This document shows, one piece after another, positions 53,887 to 58,990 of a stretch of DNA of 64,000 nt; the stretch's first letter is position 1, and each line of letters begins with the position of its first letter. The notes below the pieces were generated by a model that worked only from the letters and a program-made list of their open reading frames with translations, was not told the origin of the DNA and did not search any database. Source of the DNA: Chrysomallon squamiferum (Eukaryota > Mollusca > Gastropoda > Neomphalida > Peltospiridae); NCBI GenBank assembly GCA_012295275.1, contig CM022667.1:11796038-11860037 (forward strand), written 5' to 3'. The translations under genes and the position numbers were made by a program.

Positions 53887-54313
53887 CAGCAAGTTTTCAT
53901 TTTGCATGATGGGAATGTCATTGTAATTATGATGTAATATATTGAGCTTTATGTTTAAATATACTTTCCAAAAAGAACAAAAAATAAATTTAAAAAAATT
54001 AAAAAATTAAAAATTAATTTGAAAAATTAATTTTTCATAATACATTAATTTTTAGAATGTAATAATTAAAAATCAGTTTATAAATTTTGAAAGAACATAA
54101 ATGTTAATTAAATTAATAAAAAGAAAATACATTAAAACAAATAATTAAAAATAAAGAAGAGAAACGCTATTTGAAATAATTAAATAATATCTCTTATATA
54201 AATTTTATTTTTAATATTTGGAATATTTTCAGCTTGTTGGTGAATATTCAGAAATAGTACATATGCATGATGGATATTTTGGATTACATAAATCCTTTTT
54301 CCCACTAATTTTC

Positions 54314-54349
<36 letters not shown>

Positions 54350-54670
54350 TTACGATAGTTTGCAGTTTTACTTTAATTTATTATTATTATTATTATTATT
54401 ACTACAATTAAAAACATTTTTAAATATTGTTTATCTTGAATTTATTTATATGTTAATTATTATTATTATTATTATTATTTTTAATAGTCTCTCTTTGTAA
54501 AAGTGATTTGTTAGATGGTCAACAGAAAAATACTTTATATTGATTTTAAATGATTAAGAATGGATTTCAAATATGAATTTAAAATTTTTTGATTCCACTT
54601 CACAGTATTGTTTCAAGTAAATGTAGTTTGTTAGGCCAAAATAGTATTGAAATTAGTGATTTGTGATTTG

Positions 54671-54716
<46 letters not shown>

Positions 54717-54927
54717 TTGTAGAAAAATACCATAAAAAAAACGACAGCAGAGCGAAATCTATTTTTTTATTAACTTGCTGTCCAAAGTTTTTAAAAGACA
54801 ATAATGATGAATTTCATGTCATTTTGATCCCTTTGCTTATTTTAAAAACATTGAGTTGCCTGCCTTGACTCAAGCCTAGCAATGCATTCTGGGACAGCTC
54901 ACATAAACCACTGAAGTTACTGAAAAC

Positions 54928-54958
<31 letters not shown>

Positions 54959-56273
54959 ATAAAAATTTAAAAATGTAAAAATAAAAATAAACTTAGATTT
55001 TTCTCTTTCTACATTTCATTTGATTCATCAACTCAAGTTATAAAATAATATGTTTTAATTACATTACAAATCTTAAACCACAGGATGTAGCTAAATAAAT
55101 AACAACTTCAACAAAAAAAAACACTTAAAAATACATATTTACATATAAAAATTATAAAAATATATACTTTTTTTATTGAACACAAAATGTTATAATGTAT
55201 TTTTAAAATATTTTTATTTTAGGTAAAGAATCACTTGAGAACTATAGAACAGATGAAAGCAGACCTGGCGCTGGCTAAAAACGGACACGTCCAGGAAATG
55301 AACAGACTGCAGCAGGACATGGAACTGCTGAGGGAAGACCTTGACCTTACAAAGAAGGATCTGAGTGAGTCTCAGAACCACGTGATGGAGTACAAGAACA
55401 CAATCAATGCTCTGAATGACGAGCTCGATCGCATTCGCAGACTGCATGATGATGCAGCAATGGAGGTACAGTTTAAAGTCAACCATAAAATGCTTAATGT
55501 GTTTTGAAAAATAAAATGTTCAGCAATGACACACACACACAATTGCACAGACATACAGACATGCAAACACAGTGTATTTATATATAAAATCATACAACCA
55601 CTGAGTAATACTCTGTGTATTTTTTTGACTTGTTCCATCTGATTTATCACATCTCATTCTACGTCTTTCCTGTATATGAGAAGGTGTACACAAATCGTTA
55701 CTTCTTGCTAATCAAAAACGAGAAAGTTCCACTGTGCCTTTCGCATTATCACCACAGTCCTTAACTTTGTTCAACTTTTGTTCATTTCTTTCAACAACCA
55801 CTTTCATATTCATCAAAACATTTTTGTAAAAGTGTAAGAGTCAAATAAAACGTCTCTCTCTCTCTCGTGTTTTTTTCTGATTTCAGTTGAGGAAGCATGC
55901 TGACACCATCCACGAGCAGGACGCCATGTTGTCAGAGTGTCGGCAGCAGCTGACAGTGACAGAGAGTCAGCTGAGCTCGACAAAGGAGGAGGCCTGTCAG
56001 CTGGAATCCGCTCTGGAGAGCTACAAACACAAACACAACCAGTGCGTGTCACAGATTCGACACCTCGAGTCAACTGTCGACAGTCTGCAAGACACACTGG
56101 CCAACAGTCGCTCACGAGTCAGTACTCACCATCATCATTTCTCTTATTACTGTTGTTGTTGTTGTTATTATTATTATAATTGTTGTTACTGATATTGCTA
56201 TTATTGTTTTTATTATTATTAGTAGTAGTAGTAGTATAATTGTTGTTATTGTTATTGTATTTTGTTATTATTG

Positions 56274-56311
<38 letters not shown>

Positions 56312-56332
56312 ATAATTGTTATTGTATTTTGC

Positions 56333-56366
<34 letters not shown>

Positions 56367-57488
56367 TATTATTATTATTTATTATTATTTATTATTTATT
56401 ATTATTAATGTAAATTAAGATGTTTAGAAACACACCTGTGACTGTCACAGAATAATATTATTATTATTGTTGTTGTTATTTTTATATTTTATTTACTGTA
56501 TTTTTTTTTAAACTAATTTTGTTCTTGTAATATTAGAAAACACAGTGTGTAAATACACATTAAGAATAATTTCAGTCCCAAATACTGAGAAATGGTACTA
56601 GACCAACACAAAAAGGGATTTTCCTATCAATAATATCTGTTTATCTATCTATCTATGTCTCTCTGTCTATTGGTCTATATCTATACTACTACTACTACAA
56701 CCAATACCGTTACTCTAATTATTACTGTTATTGATATCATAATTATTATCGTTATCATTATATTTATTATTATTTTATTATTACTGTCATAATCATAATC
56801 ATTATTATTGCATCATAATAAATTAGGTGAACAGGAAATTTTTTTTTTTTAATTATATTAAAATAACTAAATGAAATGAAATAATTTTCAAGTAAAAATT
56901 TTAAAAACAACAAAAAACATTCTATTAAGAATACATTTTTTAAGTTATCAAAAATAAAAACAAAAAAACTAAAAAAATAATTAAAAAAAATAATAAGTAA
57001 ATAAATAAATAAATAAATGAATTACATTAAGTAAAACTGTTATTTTCAGGAGATGGAGTCGGAACAAAAAGTGGAGTGTCTGCAGCAGGAGCTGGACAAC
57101 ATGGACGCCAAGTATGCAGATTCGAGGCAGGAAATACAGAACTGCGAGGGCGTGGTCGAACAGCTCACCCAGGAGCTGAACACTGCCCAGGAGGAGCTGT
57201 CCATGTCCCACAACCGAGTGAAGGAGTGCGAAGAAAACGTCCGCAACTTGAAGGAGCATCTGCAGTTCTCACAGCAACAGGTATACAAAACGTGTGTGTG
57301 TGTGTGTGTTTGTGTGTGTTTGTGTGTGTTTGTGTTTGTGTGTTTGTATTTTTTATATTTATACTTCCAAGGTATCAGTTGTGAAAAACAGTTCTGAGAA
57401 AAATAGAAGAAAACGTTTTGCAAATCCAACTGCTGTCATTATGGTAATTTTACAGCTGCAGAAAAATGGCAGTATCCAGATATTTTAA
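10076..57488 (+). CDS. Gene B: long multi-exon coiled-coil protein (paralogue of gene A)
   Basis: Thirty-six supported exons plus a candidate terminal exon join in one frame to about 1,438 residues. The N-terminal ~30 residues are polar and low-complexity. A short coil follows (exons 1-2), then a Ser/Pro-Arg rich segment (exon 3), then continuous heptad coiled coil to the end. Apart from exons 6 and 7, which share a split Met codon, all junctions are phase 0. Eleven exons are 84 nt, two are 168 nt, and others are 21, 63, 105, 147 or 231 nt, so most are whole numbers of heptads. Several 28-codon exons share a V-x-x-R-[DE] start. No catalytic domain or membrane segment is visible. A cytoskeletal or organelle scaffold is the likely class; I do not recognise the family. 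The C-terminal exons align with the first exons seen in gene A, whose tail has no counterpart here. Confidence 0.85.
10896..11045 (+). CDS. Gene B exon 2 (coiled coil)
   Basis: 50 codons, phase 0-0, acceptor cttctgcag, donor gtaagt. The peptide TRMRILQAYVNDLSKQNEVL is followed by VQTVEELEKEANERVALLE, a very regular heptad coil. Confidence 0.87.
11050..11160 (+). repeat. ~40-bp tandem repeat after gene B exon 2 donor
   Basis: Nearly three copies of a unit containing 'agttattaacacaaactga'; the first starts within ~10 bp of the donor. Confidence 0.9.
11725..11850 (+). repeat. Dispersed copy of the 8.0-8.6 kb minisatellite
   Basis: About four units with 'tatatttcagttatttatt' and 'ggttactgttatatat', matching the array at the end of gene A. 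No exon follows this copy. Confidence 0.85.
13061..13142 (+). repeat. (GT)n microsatellite
   Basis: About 60 bp of pure GT followed by TTTGTG variants. Confidence 0.97.
15297..15530 (+). mobile_element. Diverged molluscan tRNA-derived SINE copy
   Basis: In order: 'tatttctcgttccagccagtg', a 'gtgtaacaaaggctgttgta' block, a 'ctgtgggatgttgcaagtaa' block, 'ttactgctaagggaaaagca', 'atagcccatcaaggatg', 'ccttaaccatgaacctgacg', and a tail resembling 'ataaaacatttcc'. This matches a widespread mollusc SINE as I recall it. The tRNA head is not clear in this copy. Confidence 0.72.
15680..15830 (+). mobile_element. Second diverged SINE fragment, same family
   Basis: 'agctggtgtatcaaagactt', 'tgtgtgggaaggtgcacatg', 'cttctgctaatccaaaaaga' and 'atagcccataa' are the same ordered blocks as the 15.3-kb copy. 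An AAT tract follows. Confidence 0.62.
15820..15990 (+). repeat. AAATA / AAT microsatellite
   Basis: (AAAT)n passing into (AAT)n with ATG variants, directly 3' of the SINE fragment. Confidence 0.95.
16600..17100. promoter_or_regulatory. GC-richer unique block with repeated TAATCC cores
   Basis: The composition stands out from the surrounding intron: balanced bases, some CpG, no simple repeat. TAATCC/GGATTA cores (the Otx/Pitx-type homeodomain core) occur at 16,764, 16,944 and 16,963. No ORF of coding quality. Possibly an intronic enhancer or, given its place just before exon 3, an internal promoter. Inference from composition only. Confidence 0.35.
17459..17617 (+). CDS. Gene B exon 3 (Ser/Pro/Arg-rich), 5' boundary uncertain
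   Basis: The strong donor gtaagt at 17,618 and phase 0 end are clear. The coding stretch MDYMEDYYHRTPVRSPRPSP continues with several Ser-Pro pairs and ends EPIEQLSFS. An in-frame TGA at 17,453 limits the start. The only phase-compatible acceptor is a poor 'tgtgagag' before 17,459. Alternatively this is an alternative first exon starting at ATG 17,480. SP sites flanked by R/K resemble proline-directed kinase sites; that is inference. Confidence 0.65.
18900..19380 (+). repeat. Degenerate ~70-80-bp tandem repeat
   Basis: Recurring blocks 'gtataaaactagatatttc', 'gttatgttgtatag' and 'ttaataatttagctttgtat', poorly conserved. The unit boundary is unclear. Confidence 0.5.
20090..20760. promoter_or_regulatory. 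Unique GC-richer intronic stretch
   Basis: No simple repeat and more balanced composition than its flanks; includes the near-palindrome GGTACGAAATTCGTCCC at 20,403-20,419. No sustained coding frame. Candidate conserved non-coding element or remnant of an old transposon; the sequence alone does not separate the two. Confidence 0.25.
22804..22880 (+). repeat. (CT)n(GT)n compound microsatellite
   Basis: About 38 bp of CT followed by about 40 bp of GT. Confidence 0.97.
23635..23705 (+). mobile_element. tRNA-like SINE head remnant
   Basis: 'aggttgtgagttcaaatccc' resembles a B box with flanking T-stem, preceded by a degenerate A-box-like stretch. No cloverleaf can be completed, so a remnant of a tRNA-derived SINE rather than a tRNA gene. 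Confidence 0.4.
23907..23990 (+). CDS. Gene B exon 4 (28-codon module)
   Basis: 84 nt, phase 0-0, acceptor tgatttcag, donor gtaaag. The peptide starts EYTSKVRDMERELRNV and ends AEATLE. Confidence 0.85.
24030..24175 (+). mobile_element. Diverged SINE fragment
   Basis: 'cccattccagacagtgctcc' and 'tttgggaaggtgcaaaagaa' followed by 'gttagttgttaatctccaag' follow the block order of the 15.3-kb copy, heavily eroded. Confidence 0.45.
24629..24760 (+). CDS. Gene B exon 5 (coiled coil)
   Basis: 44 codons, phase 0-0, acceptor ttttttaag, donor gtgaaa. The peptide starts DMKSRLTRQDELISQQ and ends SSGKWK. Confidence 0.83.
25674..25763 (+). repeat. (CT)n microsatellite, 90 bp
   Basis: Uninterrupted CT in intron 5 of gene B, ~125 bp upstream of exon 6. 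Confidence 0.98.
25890..25963 (+). CDS. Gene B exon 6
   Basis: 74 nt, phase 0 to 2, acceptor ggttacag, donor gtaagt. The peptide starts IDNIRFCELTIDQVFG. The final AT plus G of exon 7 makes Met. Less coil-like than its neighbours, but sites and phase fit. Confidence 0.75.
25964..27219. other. Gene B intron 6, unique part
   Basis: AT-rich unique sequence without microsatellites; from ~26,800 a degenerate 'ttagaaaataa' motif starts recurring and becomes the array at 27,220. No exon seen. Confidence 0.6.
27220..27440 (+). repeat. ~40-45-bp tandem array upstream of gene B exon 7
   Basis: About five copies of a unit with 'atatctctcttagaaagta' and 'taaaattattacatgat'. Each has a pyrimidine run plus TAG, resembling an acceptor. 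The array ends ~20 bp before exon 7. Confidence 0.85.
27458..27575 (+). CDS. Gene B exon 7 (coiled coil)
   Basis: 118 nt, takes the third base of the split Met codon and ends in phase 0; acceptor gtttgtcag, donor gtgaaa. The peptide TSEDDKSQVTDLQEQLRQ continues to RPIHDQ. Confidence 0.85.
27980..28078 (+). CDS. Gene B exon 8
   Basis: 33 codons, phase 0-0, acceptor gtatttcag, donor gtaaga. The peptide runs RPSMRESETDYTLMKAM to EDLQFE. Confidence 0.83.
28453..28599 (+). CDS. Gene B exon 9 (coiled coil)
   Basis: 49 codons (7 heptads), phase 0-0, acceptor aactgaacag (poor pyrimidine tract), donor gtgcgt. The peptide starts LQNRERKIASLQAQLKE and ends QCAAE. Confidence 0.83.
29221..29304 (+). CDS. 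Gene B exon 10 (28-codon module)
   Basis: 84 nt, phase 0-0, acceptor ttcttaacag, donor gtatgt. The peptide runs NIKYEEIVIQLKEEL to SKSSYN. The exon's 3' end and donor are duplicated ~60 bp downstream. Confidence 0.83.
29280..29425 (+). repeat. ~65-bp tandem repeat including the exon 10 donor
   Basis: 'aatgtatgtgttgttt', a spacer with 'tagttataaattaaataact' and 'tcaaatctt' recur nearly twice more after the real exon end, copying the exon's last ~15 bases and the gtatgt donor. Confidence 0.82.
30121..30204 (+). CDS. Gene B exon 11 (28-codon module)
   Basis: 84 nt, phase 0-0, acceptor tttttgtcag, donor gtcagt. The peptide runs VSHYERRMRALENEL to RRNAIDE. Confidence 0.85.
30565..31145 (+). repeat. 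~95-105-bp tandem array ending at the exon 12 acceptor
   Basis: Five to six copies of 'tttaattttaatttagtttc', 'atctatattataaagaacac' and 'acatttatttaacatacgta'. In the last copy 'catttatttaac' reads 'catttatttcag' and is the acceptor of exon 12. Confidence 0.9.
31153..31311 (+). CDS. Gene B exon 12 (coiled coil)
   Basis: 53 codons, phase 0-0, acceptor tttatttcag, donor gtaggt. The peptide starts IGDLQARLRESQLSTQ and ends DSAVAE. The acceptor lies at the end of a ~100-bp tandem array. Confidence 0.87.
32240..32302 (+). CDS. Gene B exon 13 (21-codon module)
   Basis: 63 nt (3 heptads), phase 0-0, acceptor ggtttctag, donor gtaacg. The peptide starts LDNQTRKTYHLEDRQK and ends RLLDE. Confidence 0.8.
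33165..33375 (+). mobile_element. SINE copy with tRNA-like head
   Basis: 'tgtagctttgtgataagcag' resembles an A box of a tRNA head. Then 'cccattctagccagtgctcc', 'gggatatgtactatcctgtt', 'tgagggatggtacatataaa' and 'tgctaagcggaaagagtagc' follow in the order of the mollusc SINE. This is the most complete copy here. Confidence 0.7.
33548..33625 (+). mobile_element. Short SINE core fragment
   Basis: 'cttgtctctgtggagggatg' and 'tacaaaagatctggtgctgt' resemble the SINE core; the ends are lost. Confidence 0.4.
35295..35408 (+). repeat. (GT)n with GTGTGGG variants
   Basis: 114 bp of GT interrupted by four GGGTGT-type units; strongly purine/pyrimidine alternating. Confidence 0.97.
36433..36522 (+). repeat. 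(AC)n microsatellite, 90 bp
   Basis: Pure AC, then ACCACACAC variants to 36,540, ending ~65 bp before exon 14. This is the main long AC run on the + strand, where GT is otherwise typical. Confidence 0.97.
36605..36688 (+). CDS. Gene B exon 14 (28-codon module)
   Basis: 84 nt, phase 0-0, acceptor aaatttcag, donor gtaagt. The peptide runs IHRLETRVKVLEDEA to LEEADNE. Confidence 0.85.
37050..37500 (+). repeat. ~45-bp tandem array upstream of gene B exon 15
   Basis: About eight copies of 'tccattgttaagatatattt' with 'aatattcacttttaatattt'; copies near 37,280-37,480 are nearly identical, earlier ones degenerate. It ends ~40 bp before exon 15. Confidence 0.9.
37537..37620 (+). CDS. Gene B exon 15 (28-codon module)
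   Basis: 84 nt, phase 0-0, acceptor taaatcag, donor gtactg. The peptide runs ASLYRNQVTQMEGEL to SDSELQ. Confidence 0.83.
37621..40397. other. Gene B intron 15
   Basis: AT-rich with long poly-T runs (38,262-38,287; 40,014-40,047), AAT tract (39,388-39,432), GT tract (39,897-39,926) and the candidate 18-nt microexon. Otherwise nothing seen. Confidence 0.65.
38527..38544 (+). CDS. Candidate 18-nt microexon of gene B
   Basis: Acceptor 'ccttgtccttcag' and consensus donor gtaagt enclose 18 nt in phase 0, encoding MPRHDL. It would insert six residues between exons 15 and 16 without changing frame. It is not heptad-sized and has no coiled-coil character. A chance acceptor/donor pair is possible, or an alternatively used microexon. 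Confidence 0.35.
40398..40472 (+). CDS. Gene B exon 16
   Basis: 25 codons, phase 0-0, acceptor tttttcag, donor gtagga. The peptide starts VQKLTTSLQRLQMSSK and ends TLTSE. Confidence 0.82.
40480..40880 (+). repeat. Degenerate ~65-85-bp tandem repeat after exon 16 donor
   Basis: 'gataaaacagccaataat' with 'attaactgttttataac'-type spacers recurs five or six times with many differences, starting ~20 bp after the donor. Confidence 0.65.
41208..41354 (+). CDS. Gene B exon 17 (coiled coil)
   Basis: 49 codons (7 heptads), phase 0-0, acceptor ttttcccag, donor gtgagt. The peptide starts VTERHDAIVKLRKDNVE, matching the V-x-x-R repeat start, and ends KVANCK. Confidence 0.87.
41683..41766 (+). CDS. Gene B exon 18 (28-codon module)
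   Basis: 84 nt, phase 0-0, acceptor tctcttttag, donor gtgagt. The peptide runs TQEVQLKVDELEREI to YTAQARE. Confidence 0.86.
42048..42206 (+). CDS. Gene B exon 19 (coiled coil)
   Basis: 53 codons, phase 0-0, acceptor ttttgtcag, donor gtattt. The peptide starts VDRLQTDLQERDLASG and ends QFDGQ. GC is clearly higher than in the flanking introns. Confidence 0.87.
42680..43156 (+). pseudogene. Decayed tandem copies of the 5' end of gene B exon 20
   Basis: Copies at ~42,857 and ~42,976 follow acceptor-like 'gtgttatag' and 'gtatcatag'. They resemble the real exon start at 43,157 ('gagtcaacttcagagtcaag' against 'gagtcgactgcagagtcaga'). A more decayed copy ends near 42,782. All end in 'gtattagtctg', and the intron flank ('gtgtttctctgtgttaaaat') is repeated with them. 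Frames are broken. Confidence 0.82.
43157..43303 (+). CDS. Gene B exon 20 (coiled coil)
   Basis: 49 codons, phase 0-0, acceptor tgttgtag, donor gtatta. The peptide starts MASRDEQVSRLQSQIR and ends RRLEDA. At least two decayed copies of its first ~50 nt, with their acceptors, lie in the intron just upstream. Confidence 0.87.
43544..43702 (+). CDS. Gene B exon 21 (coiled coil)
   Basis: 53 codons, phase 0-0, acceptor gttgctatag, donor gtgaga. The peptide starts LQRKEITLHQISQDLM and ends DVLSTE. Confidence 0.87.
44105..44188 (+). CDS. Gene B exon 22 (28-codon module)
   Basis: 84 nt, phase 0-0, acceptor gtttgccag, donor gtatta. The peptide runs VKRREEAIKRLKMEH to SQYEEK and fits the shared module start. 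Confidence 0.86.
44509..44571 (+). CDS. Gene B exon 23 (21-codon module)
   Basis: 63 nt, phase 0-0, acceptor taattgcag, donor gtaaaa. The peptide is VSQLEREIDQGRMNL followed by RAAQNE. Confidence 0.82.
44909..45076 (+). CDS. Gene B exon 24 (56-codon double module)
   Basis: 168 nt, phase 0-0, acceptor attgtgcag, donor gtaagc. The peptide starts IEMKKAAMQNLESSLEE and ends VDKLHHD. A TA/GA/CAGATA compound microsatellite starts 14 bp after the donor. Confidence 0.87.
45091..45280 (+). repeat. Compound TA / GA / CAGATA microsatellite
   Basis: TA (20 bp), GA (58 bp), then ~11 CAGATA units grading into TAGATA, starting 14 bp after the exon 24 donor. Confidence 0.97.
45822..45905 (+). CDS. Gene B exon 25 (28-codon module)
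   Basis: 84 nt, phase 0-0, acceptor ctgttttag, donor gtaaaa. The peptide runs IGAKEDVIHQLRGDL to KETINK. Confidence 0.86.
46406..46489 (+). CDS. Gene B exon 26 (28-codon module)
   Basis: 84 nt, phase 0-0, acceptor tgttacag, donor gtaagt. The peptide runs VIVRDENIQKLNGDI to EKQQE, close to exon 32 (LNIRDEEMNRLNGKI). Confidence 0.86.
46490..48432. other. Interval between gene B exons 26 and 28
   Basis: AT-rich unique DNA with the 21-nt microexon at 47,011, poly-T (47,999-48,033) and A-rich simple sequence (48,180-48,340). Nothing else seen. Confidence 0.6.
47011..47031 (+). CDS. Gene B exon 27, candidate 21-nt microexon (one heptad)
   Basis: Acceptor 'gtggtttccag' and donor gtatgt enclose exactly 21 nt in phase 0, encoding LRACTLE, one heptad. 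Inclusion or skipping preserves both frame and heptad register. It lies alone in the 1.9-kb gap between exons 26 and 28. Splice sites, phase and heptad length favour a real exon. Confidence 0.55.
48433..48528 (+). CDS. Gene B exon 28 (coiled coil)
   Basis: 32 codons, phase 0-0, acceptor ctgtttcag, donor gtaagt. The peptide starts VSKSSELLKKLQETLA and ends RAEED. Confidence 0.85.
48940..49023 (+). CDS. Gene B exon 29 (28-codon module)
   Basis: 84 nt, phase 0-0, acceptor tttgtgcag, donor gtaaat. The peptide runs VASREEKIKQLQDDL to SACYNE. Confidence 0.86.
49133..49236 (+). repeat. (CT)n microsatellite
   Basis: About 100 bp of CT with CTGT interruptions, ~45 bp upstream of exon 30. Confidence 0.97.
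49280..49447 (+). CDS. Gene B exon 30 (56-codon double module)
   Basis: 168 nt, phase 0-0, acceptor tgtttgtag, donor gtgagg. The peptide starts MLKQEDEIEKLKNENSS and ends TCQME. Confidence 0.87.
49466..49960 (+). repeat. TTTA/TTA low-complexity tract
   Basis: ~500 bp of ATTT-type simple sequence ending in (ATT)n, starting ~18 bp after the exon 30 donor. Confidence 0.95.
50184..50267 (+). CDS. Gene B exon 31 (28-codon module)
   Basis: 84 nt, phase 0-0, acceptor ctacatcag, donor gtgcgt. The peptide runs VSNRDHVILKLQTNL to GSNEE. Confidence 0.86.
50681..50785 (+). CDS. Gene B exon 32 (35-codon module)
   Basis: 105 nt (5 heptads), phase 0-0, acceptor gtcatttcag, donor gtagat. The peptide starts LNIRDEEMNRLNGKIKQ and ends EANEAK. 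Confidence 0.85.
51084..51146 (+). CDS. Gene B exon 33 (21-codon module)
   Basis: 63 nt, phase 0-0, acceptor atttttag, donor gttagt. The peptide is MASDAKKIHQLQHDHE followed by ISLQE. Confidence 0.82.
52332..52355 (+). CDS. Weak candidate 24-nt microexon
   Basis: A long pyrimidine tract, then 'gttggttgtag', then 24 nt (TDHRPSQD) in phase 0, then gtaact. The residues are not coiled-coil-like and the GC-richer surroundings may be an old repeat. Listed only because frame is preserved within the 4-kb intron 33. Confidence 0.15.
52965..53160 (+). repeat. ~58-bp tandem repeat, 3.3 copies
   Basis: 'attaaactttatcttgctat', 'cactgctatgttttaattta' and 'gtattaaatgtgtcaac' repeat; the last two copies are virtually identical. 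Confidence 0.92.
55223..55465 (+). CDS. Gene B exon 34 (243 nt, homologous to gene A visible exon 1)
   Basis: 81 codons, phase 0-0, acceptor tattttag, donor gtacag. The peptide starts VKNHLRTIEQMKADLA and ends LHDDAAME. Gap-free alignment to gene A 20-262, including LxxDxxxxREDLDLTKKxL against LKEELDSSRKKL and a shared YK...N.LxxE block. Confidence 0.88.
55625..55800 (+). mobile_element. Diverged SINE copy between gene B exons 34 and 35
   Basis: 'tttcctgtatatgagaaggt', 'gtacacaaatcgttacttct', 'tgctaatcaaaaacgagaaa' and 'cacagtccttaactttg' follow the SINE block order. It ends ~90 bp before exon 35. Confidence 0.58.
55887..56117 (+). CDS. Gene B exon 35 (231 nt)
   Basis: 77 codons (11 heptads), phase 0-0, acceptor ctgatttcag, donor gtcagt. 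The peptide starts LRKHADTIHEQDAML and ends ANSRSR. It has the same length as exon 36 but is not its closest match. Gene A has no visible counterpart between its 243- and 231-nt exons. Confidence 0.87.
56140..56420 (+). repeat. TTG/TTA/TAG trinucleotide tract
   Basis: Long imperfect trinucleotide sequence after the exon 35 donor, running into the left inverted-repeat arm. Confidence 0.9.
56400..56690 (+). repeat. Left arm of a ~280-bp inverted repeat
   Basis: Contains 'tagaaacacacctgtg', 'aaactaattttgttcttgta', 'acacattaagaataatttca' and 'aaaagggattttcctatcaa'. Its reverse complement recurs at 62,018-62,300 with only scattered differences. Confidence 0.9.
57050..57280 (+). CDS. Gene B exon 36 (231 nt, homologous to gene A visible exon 2)
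   Basis: 77 codons, phase 0-0, acceptor tattttcag, donor gtatac. The peptide contains LTQELNTAQEELSMSHNRV and ends QFSQQQ. It is the closest paralogue of gene A 855-1085 and much richer in GC than its surroundings. Confidence 0.89.
57456..57488 (+). CDS. Candidate terminal exon of gene B (stop codon)
   Basis: After acceptor 'taattttacag', phase-0 reading gives LQKNGSIQIF and TAA. AATAAA hexamers follow at 57,519-57,524 and 57,538-57,543. No further + strand exon resembling the gene A tail is seen between here and 64,000, so gene B may end here. The alternative is one long intron continuing past the window. Confidence 0.45.
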   Translation: MQKNGSIQIF

Positions 57489-58288
57489 AACTCAATTGTT
57501 GTTATACTTAAAACTGGGAATAAATGTAAATAATTATAATAAAGTAAAAAATAAATAAATAAATAAAAATAAAAATAAGAAGTAAAAGAATAAAAAACAG
57601 TTGGTGAAGTTTAAAGATATTTTTTTCTTATCCAAATTCTCTAAATAAATATTAATTATATTATTATGTATTGATTTTATCTTTTATTTTTTTTTATTAA
57701 TATTTCTCAGTGATATCTGATATTAATGGTTATTTATATCTATTTATATATGTTAAATAATAATAATAAAAAAAAAAAAAAAAAAAAAAATTATAATAAA
57801 ATAAATTCGTTTTTCTTTTAAAGAATTATTATAATATTAAAATGGTAACTGGATGTCAGCAGGATTTGAATTTTTTTCTCAAAATATTATCTTTGTAAAA
57901 TCTTATTTACATGCAGCTAACAATATTTGATGCCATTTTAATGGCACACACTAACAACTGTTTTCTGTATTAAAATTTCATTTCTTTTTTCTTTTTCTTT
58001 GTTAGTACATATTAATATAAAAATGTTGAGACATCTTCTATTTAAATTTATTTTCATTAATCTGTAGATTAATTCATCTTTCTTTCTGCATTCCTTTCTT
58101 TCCTAGTGAACATTAACATGAATATTAATATTTATATTAATCTGCTCATTAATTCATTTATTTTTCCCTCTTTCTTTCTTTTCGTTCTTTATTTCACTGT
58201 GAGCATAAAAATTAACATAAACATTTGTTCAAGATTCTGGAAATACTTACTTTTCCATTAGTCATTTTATTTATTCACTTAGTATTTC

Positions 58289-58320
<32 letters not shown>

Positions 58321-58990
58321 CCTTCCTAAGAAAAACTAAAAATTTGTTTAAAAAGTATATTTAAAAATTATTCATTACATCATTAATCTTTTTAATCATT
58401 CATTAACGTTTTCATTCTTTTTTTCCTACATTAATATTTCATTTTCTTCTTTTATGTTACACTCTTTCTTTCTTTCTTTCTCTCTTATCAATCATTAATA
58501 TAAAAATGTCAAGGAGTGCTTAATTCATCACAATCCTTTGTTAATCCATTTATCCACAAATAATCCCTTTCTGTAATTCTTAGTTGATCGATGTGAACTA
58601 ATCACTGGTAATTGTAAAATCTGTATGACAAAAAGACCATTGTGAAAGATGTGCATCATGGCTGGTCTCAAACCGATTACTGATTATTTTATGTAGATCA
58701 TCAATTTGTCTTCCACAATAACCTTATTCAAAGTTTACATACACGCACATGAACAGAAAACAAAACTAAACAAAATCAATGAATTAAAACAATAAACTTT
58801 ATGACAGTAATAGTAATAAATTATAAAACAAATTTAGTGTAGTAGATGATAGTAAAATAATAGTAGTGACAGTAATAGTAATAGCTGTGGTAGTAGTAGT
58901 AGTAGTAGCAGTGGTAGTAGTAGTACTAGTAGTAGTAGTAGTAGTAGGAGTAGTAGGAGTAGTAATAAAACTAACTCTATTTTTAAACTT
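57489..58990. other. Interval between gene B end and the convergent PHYHIP-like gene
   Basis: AT-rich with AATAAA hexamers, poly-A (57,770-57,790), T-rich stretches and a TAG trinucleotide tract (58,888-58,966) that would fall in the 3'UTR of the minus-strand gene. No gene seen. Confidence 0.6.
58888..58966 (+). repeat. (TAG)n tract in probable 3'UTR of the PHYHIP-like gene
   Basis: Imperfect (TAG)n with GTGG and TACTAG variants, starting 25 bp beyond the minus-strand stop codon. Confidence 0.93.

Larger units (their letters stand above)
51147..55222. other. Gene B intron 33 (4.1 kb)
   Basis: Mostly AAATA/TTTA low-complexity sequence. It also contains a 58-bp tandem repeat (52,965-53,160), poly-T (53,852-53,887), AAT tracts (54,676-54,716; 54,932-54,960) and short GT/CA runs. 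No well-supported exon; one weak 24-nt candidate at 52,332. Confidence 0.65.
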
